Source: Cyclobacteriaceae bacterium
GTDB lineage: Bacteria; Bacteroidota; Bacteroidia; Cytophagales; Cyclobacteriaceae
Assembly (NCBI GenBank): GCA_958296015.1
Contig: CATQIH010000020.1
Location: forward strand, 1-64,000
Direction: 5' to 3'
DNA: 64,000 bases
Shown here one piece after another: positions 27,585 to 36,283 of the stretch. Under the pieces are notes generated by a model, which did no database searches, was not told where the DNA came from, and saw only the letters and a list, made by a program, of their open reading frames with translations. Positions within the stretch are counted from its first letter, which is position 1. Every line of letters starts with the position of its first letter. Made by a program: the position numbers and the translations under genes.

Positions 27585-28835
27585 ATGATAGACTTTCAGG
27601 AATTTTATTTGGACAACGGCCTGCGCATCTTAGTTCACCAAGATATGTCTGTTCCGCTTGCCACCATGAATGTGTTGTACGATGTAGGTTCGCGGGATGA
27701 GAACGAAAACAAGACAGGCTTTGCCCACCTATTTGAGCACCTGATGTTTGGTGGCTCTGCCAATATTCCTTCTTATGACGAACCTCTGCAATGGGTTGGC
27801 GGCGACAATAATGCCTTCACAAGTGCTGATATCACTAATTATTATATATCCCTGCCTGCGGCAAACCTGGAAACCGCATTCTGGCTCGAGTCAGACCGTA
27901 TGCTGAGCCTATCTTTTGATCCGAAAGTGCTGGAGGTGCAGCGCAAGGTAGTCATTGAGGAATACAAGCAAAATTACCTCAACCAGCCCTATGGCTCGGC
28001 ATCTATCAAGCTCAAAGAAATGGCCTATCAGATACATCCTTACCGCTGGCCCACTATCGGTAAGAACATCCAGCATATTGAAGAAGCCAGCATGGAGGAT
28101 GTGAAATCTTTCTTCTATAAGTTTTACCGGCCCAACAATGCCATTGTGGTAGTGGCAGGCAATGTATTACCCGACCATGTCAAGCGGCTGGCTGAAAAGT
28201 GGTTTGGCCCTATCGAACCAGGAGAAGCCTATGTACGCAACCTGCCGGTGGAGCCGCAACAGCAAGCAATCAGAAAGAGTGAACTGGTAGCAGATGTGCC
28301 AGTACATGCTATTTACAAAGCGTATCATATGCCTGGCAGAAAAGACGATCTGTACTACACAGCAGACCTGCTGAGCGATGTTATTGGCAGAAGTAAGTCC
28401 TCACGTCTGTATACCAGGCTGGTACAGGAGCAGGCACTCTTTAGCAGTATCAGTGCTTATGTGAGTAGCAATATCGATCCGGGCCTACTCACTATTCAGG
28501 GCAAGCTCAATCCGCATGTTTCGCCGGAAACAGCCGATAAGGCTATCAACGAGGTATTGCAGGAGGTACAGGAAATAAAGATCAGTGAAGAAGAGCTGCT
28601 AAAGGTAAAAAACCAGGCAGAGTCCTCGCTGATCTTTTCGGAAATGGAACTGCTGAACCGTGGCATGAACCTGGCCTACGCAGCTCTGCTGGGTGACCCC
28701 AACCAGGTGAACCGTGAATCTGAGATGATACAAGCAGTCACTCCGGAAGGTGTGCAGCAAATGGCTGGGAAAATTCTGCGGGAAACCAATGGCAGTACGT
28801 TGTATTATATTCCTAAGAACAGCCAAATCGCCTAA
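27585..28835 (+). CDS. M16-family zinc peptidase
   Basis: A 416-residue member of the insulinase/processing-peptidase family. The inverted zinc motif HxxEH is intact (H48, E51, H52 in HLFEHLMFGG). The third ligand lies in VVIEEYKQNY about 75 residues later. Two M16 half-domains can be traced: 1-190 with the active site and 200-410 without. No signal peptide, so it appears cytoplasmic, unlike many Bacteroidota M16 proteins. Bacterial enzymes often work as an active/inactive pair, but no second M16 gene follows. Confidence 0.9.
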   Translation: MIDFQEFYLDNGLRILVHQDMSVPLATMNVLYDVGSRDENENKTGFAHLFEHLMFGGSANIPSYDEPLQWVGGDNNAFTSADITNYYISLPAANLETAFWLESDRMLSLSFDPKVLEVQRKVVIEEYKQNYLNQPYGSASIKLKEMAYQIHPYRWPTIGKNIQHIEEASMEDVKSFFYKFYRPNNAIVVVAGNVLPDHVKRLAEKWFGPIEPGEAYVRNLPVEPQQQAIRKSELVADVPVHAIYKAYHMPGRKDDLYYTADLLSDVIGRSKSSRLYTRLVQEQALFSSISAYVSSNIDPGLLTIQGKLNPHVSPETADKAINEVLQEVQEIKISEEELLKVKNQAESSLIFSEMELLNRGMNLAYAALLGDPNQVNRESEMIQAVTPEGVQQMAGKILRETNGSTLYYIPKNSQIA

Positions 28836-28845
28836 AAAAAGCAGT

Positions 28846-29455
28846 ATGATGATAGAGACGATAGCCGGTATATTCATTGGGTTTGGACTGGCAGCTTCTA
28901 CCGGCTTTCGTATCTTTCTGCCTTTACTGGCCCTAAGTGTAGCGGGTTATTTCCATCTGGTGCCATTAGGGGTACAGTGGGCCTGGGTAAGTTCTTCGCA
29001 GGCTATCATTATCTTGGTCATTGCCACTGTGGCAGAAACGCTGGCCTATTATATTCCGTGGCTGGATAATCTGCTGGATACTATTGCCCTGCCTCTGGCA
29101 AGTATTGCAGGCACCTTAGTGATGGCATCTACTATGGTTGATTTGGACCCGGCATGGCAGTGGGCACTGGCTATTATTGCTGGAGGTGGCACAGCTGGCA
29201 TTATCAAAGGAGTGAATGCAAAAAACGCGGCTGGCATCTACTGCTACCACCGCAGGCATTGCCAACCCTATCATCACAACCACAGAGACTGCCTTTTCCG
29301 CTATACTTTCGGCTTTGTCTATCTTTTTGTGGCCGATAGCAGCCATACTGGTGATCCTGTTGCTTGTTAGCATCTTCTTTTTCTACAAGAAACTGCGCAA
29401 ATACTGGAGAAAGCTATTTCAAAGAAATTCGCCCGCTACTACCGAGAGATTATAA
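28846..29455 (+). pseudogene. DUF4126 membrane protein, one-base frameshift
   Basis: From ATG 28846 the frame reads GIFIGFGLAASTGFRIFLPL, characteristic of DUF4126 membrane proteins, through to GIIKGVNAK. It then leaves frame inside the A6 run at about 29220-29225. With one A fewer it continues TRLASTATTAGIANPIITTT and ends with a last helix and KKLRKYWRKLF at 29455. The repaired protein has about 202 residues and five to six membrane helices. The shift in a homopolymer suggests a sequencing error, or a recent inactivation. It follows the M16 gene by 10 nt. Confidence 0.8.
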
Positions 29456-29524
29456 TTTTTCCCGTAAACACGCAATATATCGCCCGCGGTTCCCCGCTGG
29501 GACGACCCGGTGCGTCTCAACCCT

Positions 29525-29998
29525 CTATTTTACATAGCCTTTCCTTTTCAGAATAGTTTCCAAAAACTTTCTTTCGTTGTCAGTGTTAAAAATACGGAAG
29601 GGCAGATGAATCATCTGTGCTTTGGAAACGATCAGCAGAAAGTAGTTTTTGCCGATCTGCGCCTTTTTGATCATCTCCCATTTTAGTGGCATTCCCTGCC
29701 GCGGGTTTACCTTGATCAGCACCTGCTGGCTGTTGATTTCATAGCTCAATCGCTCAAATAGTATTTTGTTCTGCTCCAGCTGGGTGACCCCGGCAAACTG
29801 CACAAGCCAGAACAGGAAGTACAGCAACAATGCAATGAGCGCACCGATGATCCACCACCAAGAGAAAATAAAGAAAGCTCCACACATGATAGCAGCAGCA
29901 ATCAGGAATACCCACCACTGCTCACGCACGATGTTCTTCAACGCAAATTTGATGTATGTACCCTTTTCGAGTTGATATTTTTTTGTTTTAACAATCAT
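29525..29998 (-). CDS. YcxB-like membrane protein
   Basis: About 157 residues from the ATG at 29998 (IVKTKKYQLEKGTYIKFALK). Two membrane helices lie at about 27-60. The C-terminal soluble part (LSYEINSQQVLIKVNPRQG, then WEMIKKAQIGKNYFLLIVSK and IHLPFRIF) matches the YcxB-like domain, a PH-like fold after a helical hairpin. The frame stays open 10 codons upstream; the later ATG fits the family better. Function unknown. Confidence 0.72.
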   Translation of the reverse strand: MIVKTKKYQLEKGTYIKFALKNIVREQWWVFLIAAAIMCGAFFIFSWWWIIGALIALLLYFLFWLVQFAGVTQLEQNKILFERLSYEINSQQVLIKVNPRQGMPLKWEMIKKAQIGKNYFLLIVSKAQMIHLPFRIFNTDNERKFLETILKRKGYVK

Positions 29999-30133
29999 AT
30001 AACCGGATGATATTATTTCAGGGTGCAAGTATAATCTTTTACCATGACACTTGTAATAAGTTTCTCAAAACAGTATGCAATGCACTGCATTTATCCGCTC
30101 ACGCGGCTTTTTCTTACATGCTGTAGGTAATGG

Positions 30134-30560
30134 CTAATATAACTTTACGCCCAGAGTAATTTCCCATTTCCATGCCTGGTTAACCAGCAAATGTGCTTTA
30201 TGGGTAGGCTCCGGGATACGGTATTTGCCCACACAATGCTTCATAATAGCCGAGGCACTTGCCAGGTCTGTCAGATGTTCCGGAGAAACATACACCGACT
30301 TCACCCGAGCTTTGGTACGCAGTGCTATGCCAATAGCTTCCTGATGATCGGTAGATAACAGGCTGCGAAGATGCTTCGGGCAGTAGCGTAGTATACGTGC
30401 CTGTGAGCAGGCTTTTGGCACAGCCGATCGTAGACTGACCGGCCCATAGTCCAAAATGAGCAGCGATGCCTAGCCGCCTTGGGTGTGCAATGCCATGCCT
30501 ATCCAGTACCGTCACGTCTGGCTGCATGGGCAGTTGCTGCCAGACAATATTTTTGCATCT
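30134..30560 (-). pseudogene. nfi: Endonuclease V remnant (nfi)
   Basis: The minus strand encodes the middle and end of endonuclease V, which nicks DNA at deoxyinosine. One frame gives MQPDVTVLDRHGIAHPRRLG and AAHFGLWAGQSTIGCAKSLL. The next frame gives IALRTKARVKSVYVSPEHLT and CVGKYRIPEPTHKAHLLVNQ. The two are joined by a frameshift around 30375-30400. About 85 N-terminal residues are missing, with two of the three catalytic acidic residues (those of the GADVGF and FREYP motifs). The conserved G of VDGHG is R here. The gene is dead, whatever the sequencing quality. Confidence 0.82.
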
Positions 30561-30678
30561 GCCACAAATAACTTACATCTGTAACAAGTTGTGCCAACAC
30601 AGACACCAACTTACCAGATAATGTTTCATATTTGCAATGTTTTATAAGGAATACGTTTTGGTGAAATATTCTTTTTTG

Positions 30679-30708
30679 AAAGCCTGCTTACTATTGTGAG
30701 CAGGCTTT
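30679..30708 (+). terminator. Strong hairpin with T-tract, no gene in front of it
   Basis: AAAGCCTGCT (30679-30688) pairs perfectly with AGCAGGCTTT (30699-30708), and inner bases can extend the stem to 13 bp around a TATT loop. On plus it is followed by TCTT, so it looks like an intrinsic terminator for plus-strand transcription. No plus-strand gene precedes it: the nearest ends at 29455. On minus it follows the dehydrogenase stop at 30759 but lacks a T-run. The 198-nt gap 30561-30758 has no other feature. Confidence 0.6.
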
Positions 30709-30758
30709 TCTTGTCAATGCCCTTCCTTACCCATCCAATACTATTCCACGGCCTCCGG

Positions 30759-31652
30759 TTACATGCCCGACATGCTTTCCAGTGCCAGCATCAGTGCCTG
30801 TGTGCCTTTTTTGCCATTACCCTGCGCCTTCACCGATTCATAGAGTTGCTTTACCAGCGACAGTCCGGGCATGGATAGCCCCATGCGGTTGGCTTCCTGT
30901 AAAGCAATGCCCATATCTTTGATAAAATGCGCTACATAAAATCCAGGCTCAAAGTCGCGCCTGACGATGCGGGGTGCCAGGTTGTCCAGCGTCCAGCAGG
31001 CAGCCGCACCACCACTGATTGATTGCAGCATGGTGGGCAAGTCCAGCCCGGCTCGCTGTCCGTACAACAGGCTTTCGCATACGCCGATCATGGTACCGGC
31101 AATGGTGATCTGGTTACACATTTTGGTATGCTGCCCGGCACCGGCTTTGCCCTGGTATACGATGTTTCCCCCCATCACTTCCAACAACGGCATGATTTGC
31201 TGCACTGTGGCTTCATCCCCACCTACCATCACAGACAGGGTGCCTTTCTTAGCACCCACATCGCCCCCTGATACCGGAGCATCTACCGAAGATACGTTCT
31301 TTTCCTTCGCCTGCCGGTAGATTTCCTGCGACAGACTGGGTACCGTAGTCGTCATGTCTACCGTAATGCTTCCTGCTTTGATAGTAGAAAGTATGCCTTG
31401 CTCACTCAAATAGACATCTTTCACATCTTGCGGAAAGCCTACAATGGTAAAGATCACCTTTGCCTGACTGGCTACCTCGGCGGGTGAGTCTGCCCAGGTG
31501 GCTCCCTCATCAAGTAATGCCTGTGCTTTGGCTTTTGTGCGGTTGTATACAACAACAGGATAGCCTTTGGCTTGAATCCGGCTACTCATGGCAGCTCCCA
31601 TCACACCCGTTCCTATCCAGCCGATGGTTGTTTTCTGGCTGATTGCATCCAT
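30759..31652 (-). CDS. NAD(P)-dependent 3-hydroxyisobutyrate dehydrogenase-family protein
   Basis: A 297-residue beta-hydroxyacid dehydrogenase. The Rossmann motif is IGWIGTGVMGAAM near the N-terminus. The substrate motif is DAPVSGGDVGAKKGTLSVMV, and the catalytic lysine lies in GAGQHTKMCNQI. The start at ATG 31652 was chosen because it places the dinucleotide motif at residue 10; the frame is open 42 codons further. Likely substrates are 3-hydroxyisobutyrate, tartronate semialdehyde or succinic semialdehyde; the sequence does not decide. Confidence 0.92.
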   Translation of the reverse strand: MDAISQKTTIGWIGTGVMGAAMSSRIQAKGYPVVVYNRTKAKAQALLDEGATWADSPAEVASQAKVIFTIVGFPQDVKDVYLSEQGILSTIKAGSITVDMTTTVPSLSQEIYRQAKEKNVSSVDAPVSGGDVGAKKGTLSVMVGGDEATVQQIMPLLEVMGGNIVYQGKAGAGQHTKMCNQITIAGTMIGVCESLLYGQRAGLDLPTMLQSISGGAAACWTLDNLAPRIVRRDFEPGFYVAHFIKDMGIALQEANRMGLSMPGLSLVKQLYESVKAQGNGKKGTQALMLALESMSGM

Positions 31653-31829
31653 AAAATTAAAATTACATGTTATACATAGTAAAATAGCGTACTCTTTATA
31701 AACACGTTGCTTGCGCCAAAGGTTAAACGTCAGATCTTTAGACCAGCTTTTTCTAGTCAGAAAAATAAAACGCAGCATTTTCGTTTCTATTCATTTATCA
31801 ATAATTTGCCTCACTAAACAAGCAAAAAC

Positions 31830-32648
31830 ATGATCCATATAAACATCAAAGAAAAAGAAGTGCCTGCCCTGGGCTTTGGCACCTACAAACTCAAAGACAA
31901 AATAGGAGCGGAGGCTGTGTCCGATGCCATTGCCATAGGCTACCGCCACATAGATACCGCAGAAGCTTATGACAATGAAGAGGCTGTAGGGCAGGGAATC
32001 AGAGACTCCGGCGTGGCCCGCGATGAGTTGTTTGTTACCACCAAAATATGGTATGATCACCTGAAGCATGATGCACTGATCAAAGCGGCAGAAACTAGCC
32101 TCAAAAAGCTTCGTACTGATTATGTGGACCTGCTGCTCATCCACTGGCCTAATAAGGATGTGGCCATGAAGGAACCGCTGGAAGCCCTGACGGAACTGAT
32201 GCAGCAGGGCAAAGTCAAGCTGATTGGTGTCAGTAATTTTACTTGCGAGATGGTAGATAAAGCGGCTGCTCTGGCTCCTGTAGCCTGCAACCAGGTAGAA
32301 TATCACCCTTTCCTGAGTCAGCAGGAGATGCTGAAAACGATCCGCGGAAATGACATGTTCCTCACCGCCTACTGCCCTATTGCCAAAGGAAAAGTGCTGG
32401 ATCATGAAACTATCAAAGACATCGGCGCAAAATACAAAAAGAACGCTGCACAAATTACCTTGCGCTGGCATGTGCAGCAACAACACGTAGCAGCCATTCC
32501 CAAATCGTCCAGCGCAGAAAGGCGACGGGAGAACTTTGAGATCTTTGATTTTGAACTTACCCAACAGGAAATGCAGGCCATCACCGCCCTGGGCAGCCCC
32601 GAAGGCCGTTTGGTTGACCCAAGCTGGGCACCCACGTGGGATTGCTAG
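31830..32648 (+). CDS. Aldo/keto reductase
   Basis: A 272-residue NADPH-dependent aldo/keto reductase with the (beta/alpha)8 fold. The catalytic tetrad is complete: D42 and Y47 (HIDTAEAYDNE), K72 (TTKIW) and H105 (LLLIHWPN). LIGVSNFTCEMV and the cofactor segment AIPKSSSAERRRENFEIF are typical of the 2,5-diketo-gluconate/prostaglandin F type. It is divergent from the dehydrogenase gene and transcribed alone. Confidence 0.94.
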   Translation: MIHINIKEKEVPALGFGTYKLKDKIGAEAVSDAIAIGYRHIDTAEAYDNEEAVGQGIRDSGVARDELFVTTKIWYDHLKHDALIKAAETSLKKLRTDYVDLLLIHWPNKDVAMKEPLEALTELMQQGKVKLIGVSNFTCEMVDKAAALAPVACNQVEYHPFLSQQEMLKTIRGNDMFLTAYCPIAKGKVLDHETIKDIGAKYKKNAAQITLRWHVQQQHVAAIPKSSSAERRRENFEIFDFELTQQEMQAITALGSPEGRLVDPSWAPTWDC

Positions 32649-32800
32649 GGTGCATTAGGAGGTGCTCAAGGAATAGCCTGTTATCACAGCGTTGAGCGTT
32701 GAATATTCAATACGCAACACGCAATATTCAATAAATAAGTATAGTTTGAGCGTCAATCAATCAAGCATTATATGTCTTTTGACTGTGATACATCAACTCG

Positions 32801-32837
32801 TCAGCATATCCACTCATCAGCACATCAGCATATCCAC
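32801..32837 (+). repeat. Direct repeat of 13 nt, period 24
   Basis: TCAGCATATCCAC occurs at 32801-32813 and 32825-32837, inside the 243-nt gap before the LytS-like gene. Related CATCA words continue to about 32855. No gene was found in this gap; the composition resembles simple-sequence expansion. Confidence 0.5.
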
Positions 32838-32891
32838 CCATCACCTCATCATTATATCAAACTCTATCACAAATCTCCTTACCTTTAGGGT

Positions 32892-34019
32892 ATGCATCCC
32901 CTGGCGCGTATCTTATCGGTAAGACATCTGTATTACTATAACCTGCTTTTCTGGACAGGCTTTTGTCTGCTTCAGGCTATCCACATCTATGCGTATACCA
33001 TCAGCTTCGGATATGAGTTTCATGTGTATCAGCTTATCCGCTATCCAATGGCCTCCTGCCTTAGCTACTGGATACTGAGCCACCTGGTATTGAACAGCTA
33101 TCTGGCTACCCGAAAGCTCCGGATGCGCCGCTTCGTGCTGATACACAGCGCAGGCAGTATCGCGTTTGGCATCATACACAAAGCCATGACGTACCTTATC
33201 GGGCTGTTGCTCGAGCGGCTGCTACTTGCGCACGAAAGTCTCAACTGGCGTGAGCTGTTTGTCTTGTGGCGGCATACGTATGTTGATATAGCCAACCCAA
33301 TAGCCATGTATGGCTTGTTGCTGGGCGTATTGCTGGCACTAGACTACGGACAAAAGTTCAGAGAGCAGCTATGGCAGGCGCATCAGTTACAACATCAGCT
33401 GACCGAAGCAGAACTGCATGGCTTAAAGACGCAGCTACAGCCTCACTTTCTGTTCAATGCGCTCAATACCATCGCCATGATGGTCAGAAGAAACAAAAGC
33501 CAGGAGGCTATTACAATGATTACAAGCCTGAGCGAAATGCTGCGCAACAATCTGGGCAAAAAGAAGACGCAGTTCGTCACACTACAGGAAGAACTGGCTT
33601 TGCTCAGCCATTACCTTACCATAGAGCAGGCAAGGTATCAGGACAAGTTGCATATAGACATGCAGATAGCCCCGGAAACACTCCATAAGCCGGTACCTAC
33701 CCTTGTATTGCAACCTGTGGTAGAAAATGCCTTCAAACATGGCATTGCTCATGCGCTTCAGGCTGCTACACTGCGCATCACAGCTTACCTACAGGCAGAC
33801 CGGCTGATCCTGGAAGTATTTAACAGCAGCGATCTTGCTTCGCCCGACTGGATACTGGCCCGGCGCAAAGGCATAGGTCTCCGAAATACTACCGACAGGC
33901 TCTTGCAGCTTTACCAGGGAAAAGCTAAGTTTCAGGTACAAGAGATGGAGTTCGGAGTGCTGGTGCGAATCACTTTACCATCTGCCCCTGAAAGCTATCG
34001 CTTAGCTAAAAAAACATGA
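32892..34019 (+). CDS. LytS/YehU-family sensor histidine kinase
   Basis: A 375-residue kinase with about four membrane helices in residues 15-150 and no obvious periplasmic domain. The His_kinase domain has the phosphoacceptor H185 in LKTQLQPHFLFNALNTI. The ATPase domain shows VENAFKHGIA (N box) and GIGLRNTTDRL (G box). This short form is common in Bacteroidota and acts with a LytTR regulator, which follows with an ATGA overlap. The signal is unknown. Confidence 0.93.
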   Translation: MHPLARILSVRHLYYYNLLFWTGFCLLQAIHIYAYTISFGYEFHVYQLIRYPMASCLSYWILSHLVLNSYLATRKLRMRRFVLIHSAGSIAFGIIHKAMTYLIGLLLERLLLAHESLNWRELFVLWRHTYVDIANPIAMYGLLLGVLLALDYGQKFREQLWQAHQLQHQLTEAELHGLKTQLQPHFLFNALNTIAMMVRRNKSQEAITMITSLSEMLRNNLGKKKTQFVTLQEELALLSHYLTIEQARYQDKLHIDMQIAPETLHKPVPTLVLQPVVENAFKHGIAHALQAATLRITAYLQADRLILEVFNSSDLASPDWILARRKGIGLRNTTDRLLQLYQGKAKFQVQEMEFGVLVRITLPSAPESYRLAKKT

Positions 34020-34813
34020 ATTCATCTATGAATAAGCTAAAAGTCATCATAGTGGATGATGAACAGGAAGCCAGAGAAGGCATGGCTCTGCTGCTCCAAC
34101 AAGACCCTTCGGTACATGTAGCAGCCATATGCAGCAACGGACTGGAAGCACTGGAAGCCGTACGCCATCATCAGCCTGATCTATTGCTGCTCGATATACA
34201 GATGCCACAGGTAAATGGCTTTGAAGTGCTCAACAGCCTGGATGAAACCACAAGACCCGCCGTCATTTTTGTCACTGCCTATGATGAATACGCCCTGAAG
34301 GCGTTTGAAGTACATGCGGTAGATTATCTGCTCAAACCTTTCACCGACCAGCGTTTCTTTGCAGCACTGCAACATGCCAGGGCACTGATTGATCGCCAGC
34401 ATGGGTTCAACGACAATCATCAGCTCACGCAGCTCCTCAAGGCACAGCAACCACAGGAAGCCCCTCGGATTATCCATGCACCCCTGGTCAACGATCGCCT
34501 GCCGGTGAAAGCAGACGGCAACATCCACCTGATTCCACTGCAAGACCTGATCAAAGTCACTGCTTACGATTATTATATCAAACTGCACACGGGCAGCCAC
34601 ACGTTTGTGGTGCGGGATAGCATGAAAAACATGGAAAATACGCTGCCTGCCAGTCAGTTTGTGCGTATTCATAAGTCTGCTATCATCAACATACAGTACC
34701 TTACCGATATGCTGTCTGCACCGCAGGGCGAAACGACTGTGCAGCTCAAATCAGGAGAGCAGTTGCGGGTTAGCAGAAGCTACAAAGACCGACTCAAAAG
34801 TATGATCGGGTAG
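34016..34813 (+). CDS. LytTR-family response regulator
   Basis: A 265-residue regulator. The receiver domain is at about 6-125, with the acidic pair DD (14-15), the phosphorylated D60 (LLLLDIQMP) and a late K in LLKPF. The LytTR DNA-binding domain is at about 160-262 (VTAYDYYIKLHTGSHTFVVR, then FVRIHKSAIINIQYL). The start overlaps the kinase stop by 4 nt, so the two are translationally coupled. The next gene is a cell-wall peptidase, a possible target. Confidence 0.95.
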   Translation: MNSSMNKLKVIIVDDEQEAREGMALLLQQDPSVHVAAICSNGLEALEAVRHHQPDLLLLDIQMPQVNGFEVLNSLDETTRPAVIFVTAYDEYALKAFEVHAVDYLLKPFTDQRFFAALQHARALIDRQHGFNDNHQLTQLLKAQQPQEAPRIIHAPLVNDRLPVKADGNIHLIPLQDLIKVTAYDYYIKLHTGSHTFVVRDSMKNMENTLPASQFVRIHKSAIINIQYLTDMLSAPQGETTVQLKSGEQLRVSRSYKDRLKSMIG

Positions 34814-34909
34814 TTTGTTGTTTTATATTTTTGCGTATTGTTTGATATTTGTAATTTGCTACTTCATTCATACTGGTATGATAGAGGCCAGTTGCAACCC
34901 AATTTATAT

Positions 34910-35728
34910 ATGTTACACAATCATTTCCTTCCGGTCTTTTCCTTTTTTGTCTTTGCCGCCTGTTCCTCCGGCACCAGCCAGACTGCCGCATTTGAAGAAG
35001 ATGCCCACAGCATTACGGAAACGGATGCTCCTGTTGCTGCCGATACAATTATCCTCAGCAAAGAAGAACTGCTGGGGCAGATTGATCCTGCACAGCACGC
35101 AGGGTTTACCAAAGTTGCTTCAAAGTATACGGATAAGTCAGATATCTACTTGCGCAAAGATACGTACGATGCTTTTGAGCGTATGGCTGCCGCTGCCAAA
35201 CAAGCAGGGTTGGATTTGCACATCGTCTCTGCCACCCGCAACTTTGATGTTCAGAAGAGTATCTGGGAAGCCAAATGGAACGGACAACAAAAAGTAGGCG
35301 GGCAGAATATCAGCAAAACCATTCCTGACCCTAAGCAAAGGGCACTGAAGATACTGGAATACAGCTCTATGCCCGGTAGTTCGCGCCACCATTGGGGCAC
35401 CGATATGGACCTGAACGCCCTGGACAATGCCTATTTTGACAAAGGCACCGGCAAAAAGCTCTACGACTGGCTGCAAGCAAATGCCGCAGCGTATGGCTTC
35501 TGCCAGGTGTACACCAAAAAGGGCAAAGACAGGCCCAATGGCTACCATGAGGAGCGATGGCACTGGAGCTATATGCCTCTTGCCAGCCAGTTTCTCCGAC
35601 AATACGACCAAAAAGTGACCCATGCCGACATCAAAGGCTTCGACGGTGCAGAGACAGCCTCACTCATCAAGATCATTCCCAACTACGTGATGGGCATCGC
35701 GCCCGACTGCAAAAACTGGGAGCCTTGA
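34910..35728 (+). CDS. M15-family D-alanyl-D-alanine carboxypeptidase, lipoprotein
   Basis: A 272-residue VanY-type peptidase. The start at 34910 gives a lipoprotein signal (LPVFSFFVFAAC) with the lipobox Cys. The zinc ligands are visible in SRHHWGTDMDLNA (His and Asp) and EERWHWSY (Glu and His). It trims the terminal D-Ala of peptidoglycan stem peptides in the periplasm. Located just after the LytS/LytTR genes on the same strand, so co-regulation is possible. A -7 box TATTTTTG at 34826-34833 could give it its own promoter. Confidence 0.9.
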   Translation: MLHNHFLPVFSFFVFAACSSGTSQTAAFEEDAHSITETDAPVAADTIILSKEELLGQIDPAQHAGFTKVASKYTDKSDIYLRKDTYDAFERMAAAAKQAGLDLHIVSATRNFDVQKSIWEAKWNGQQKVGGQNISKTIPDPKQRALKILEYSSMPGSSRHHWGTDMDLNALDNAYFDKGTGKKLYDWLQANAAAYGFCQVYTKKGKDRPNGYHEERWHWSYMPLASQFLRQYDQKVTHADIKGFDGAETASLIKIIPNYVMGIAPDCKNWEP

Positions 35729-35823
35729 GAGGTCTGTAATACTTGTATAGTCGAGTTTGAAGTTCAGATTCGCTGGTTGGTATATGTACTTCAAGTGCCC
35801 CACAGGTCTTTCAGGATACACCA

Positions 35824-36147
35824 TCAGCAGGCTACGGCATCGTAGATCTGTACTTTTCCCCACAGAGCGGAGCAGGCTTCTACAAATTTTTCGTGTATAG
35901 GGTCTATCTGGTAAGCATCGTGCTTTTCCTGACTCACAAACGCCAGCATCAGGTGAAATGAATAGGTGCTGTCGATCACCGGACGGTTGGTAGAAGCTGG
36001 CTTCCCTACAAAGAAATCGTGTACGTGCTCAACACTAGATAGGGATTTAATACCTTTTTCCAATCGGGCAGCCTCCTGGGTATCGTTAGGGTTCTTCAAC
36101 CAGAAATACACATTGTGTACAAAGTGTTTAGTATCTTTCATAAGCAT
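35824..36147 (-). CDS. Cytoplasmic Dabb-domain protein
   Basis: A 107-residue stress-responsive A/B barrel protein (Dabb). It begins FVHNVYFWLKNPNDTQEAAR, has the central VHDFFVGKPASTNRPVIDST and ends LWGKVQIYDAVA. Unlike the secreted copy at 16382-16777 it has no signal peptide. Transcribed alone in a convergent position to the M15 gene. Substrate unknown. Confidence 0.85.
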   Translation of the reverse strand: MLMKDTKHFVHNVYFWLKNPNDTQEAARLEKGIKSLSSVEHVHDFFVGKPASTNRPVIDSTYSFHLMLAFVSQEKHDAYQIDPIHEKFVEACSALWGKVQIYDAVAC

Positions 36148-36283
36148 TTTTTAATAGTCATCAGTGTGGTTATATAATGGATCGTGCCGTAAATGTAGGA
36201 ACTTTATAGGAAGATTTTCAAAACAATTTTCCGCTTTGTAGCTGTTTACTGAAAGGATTATACTTTTAACGCAAAAGTTACTC

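Noticed and set aside
31791-32564. A 257-codon open frame on minus opposite the aldo/keto reductase
   Set aside because: The plus gene has a full catalytic tetrad; the antisense frame shows no protein features.
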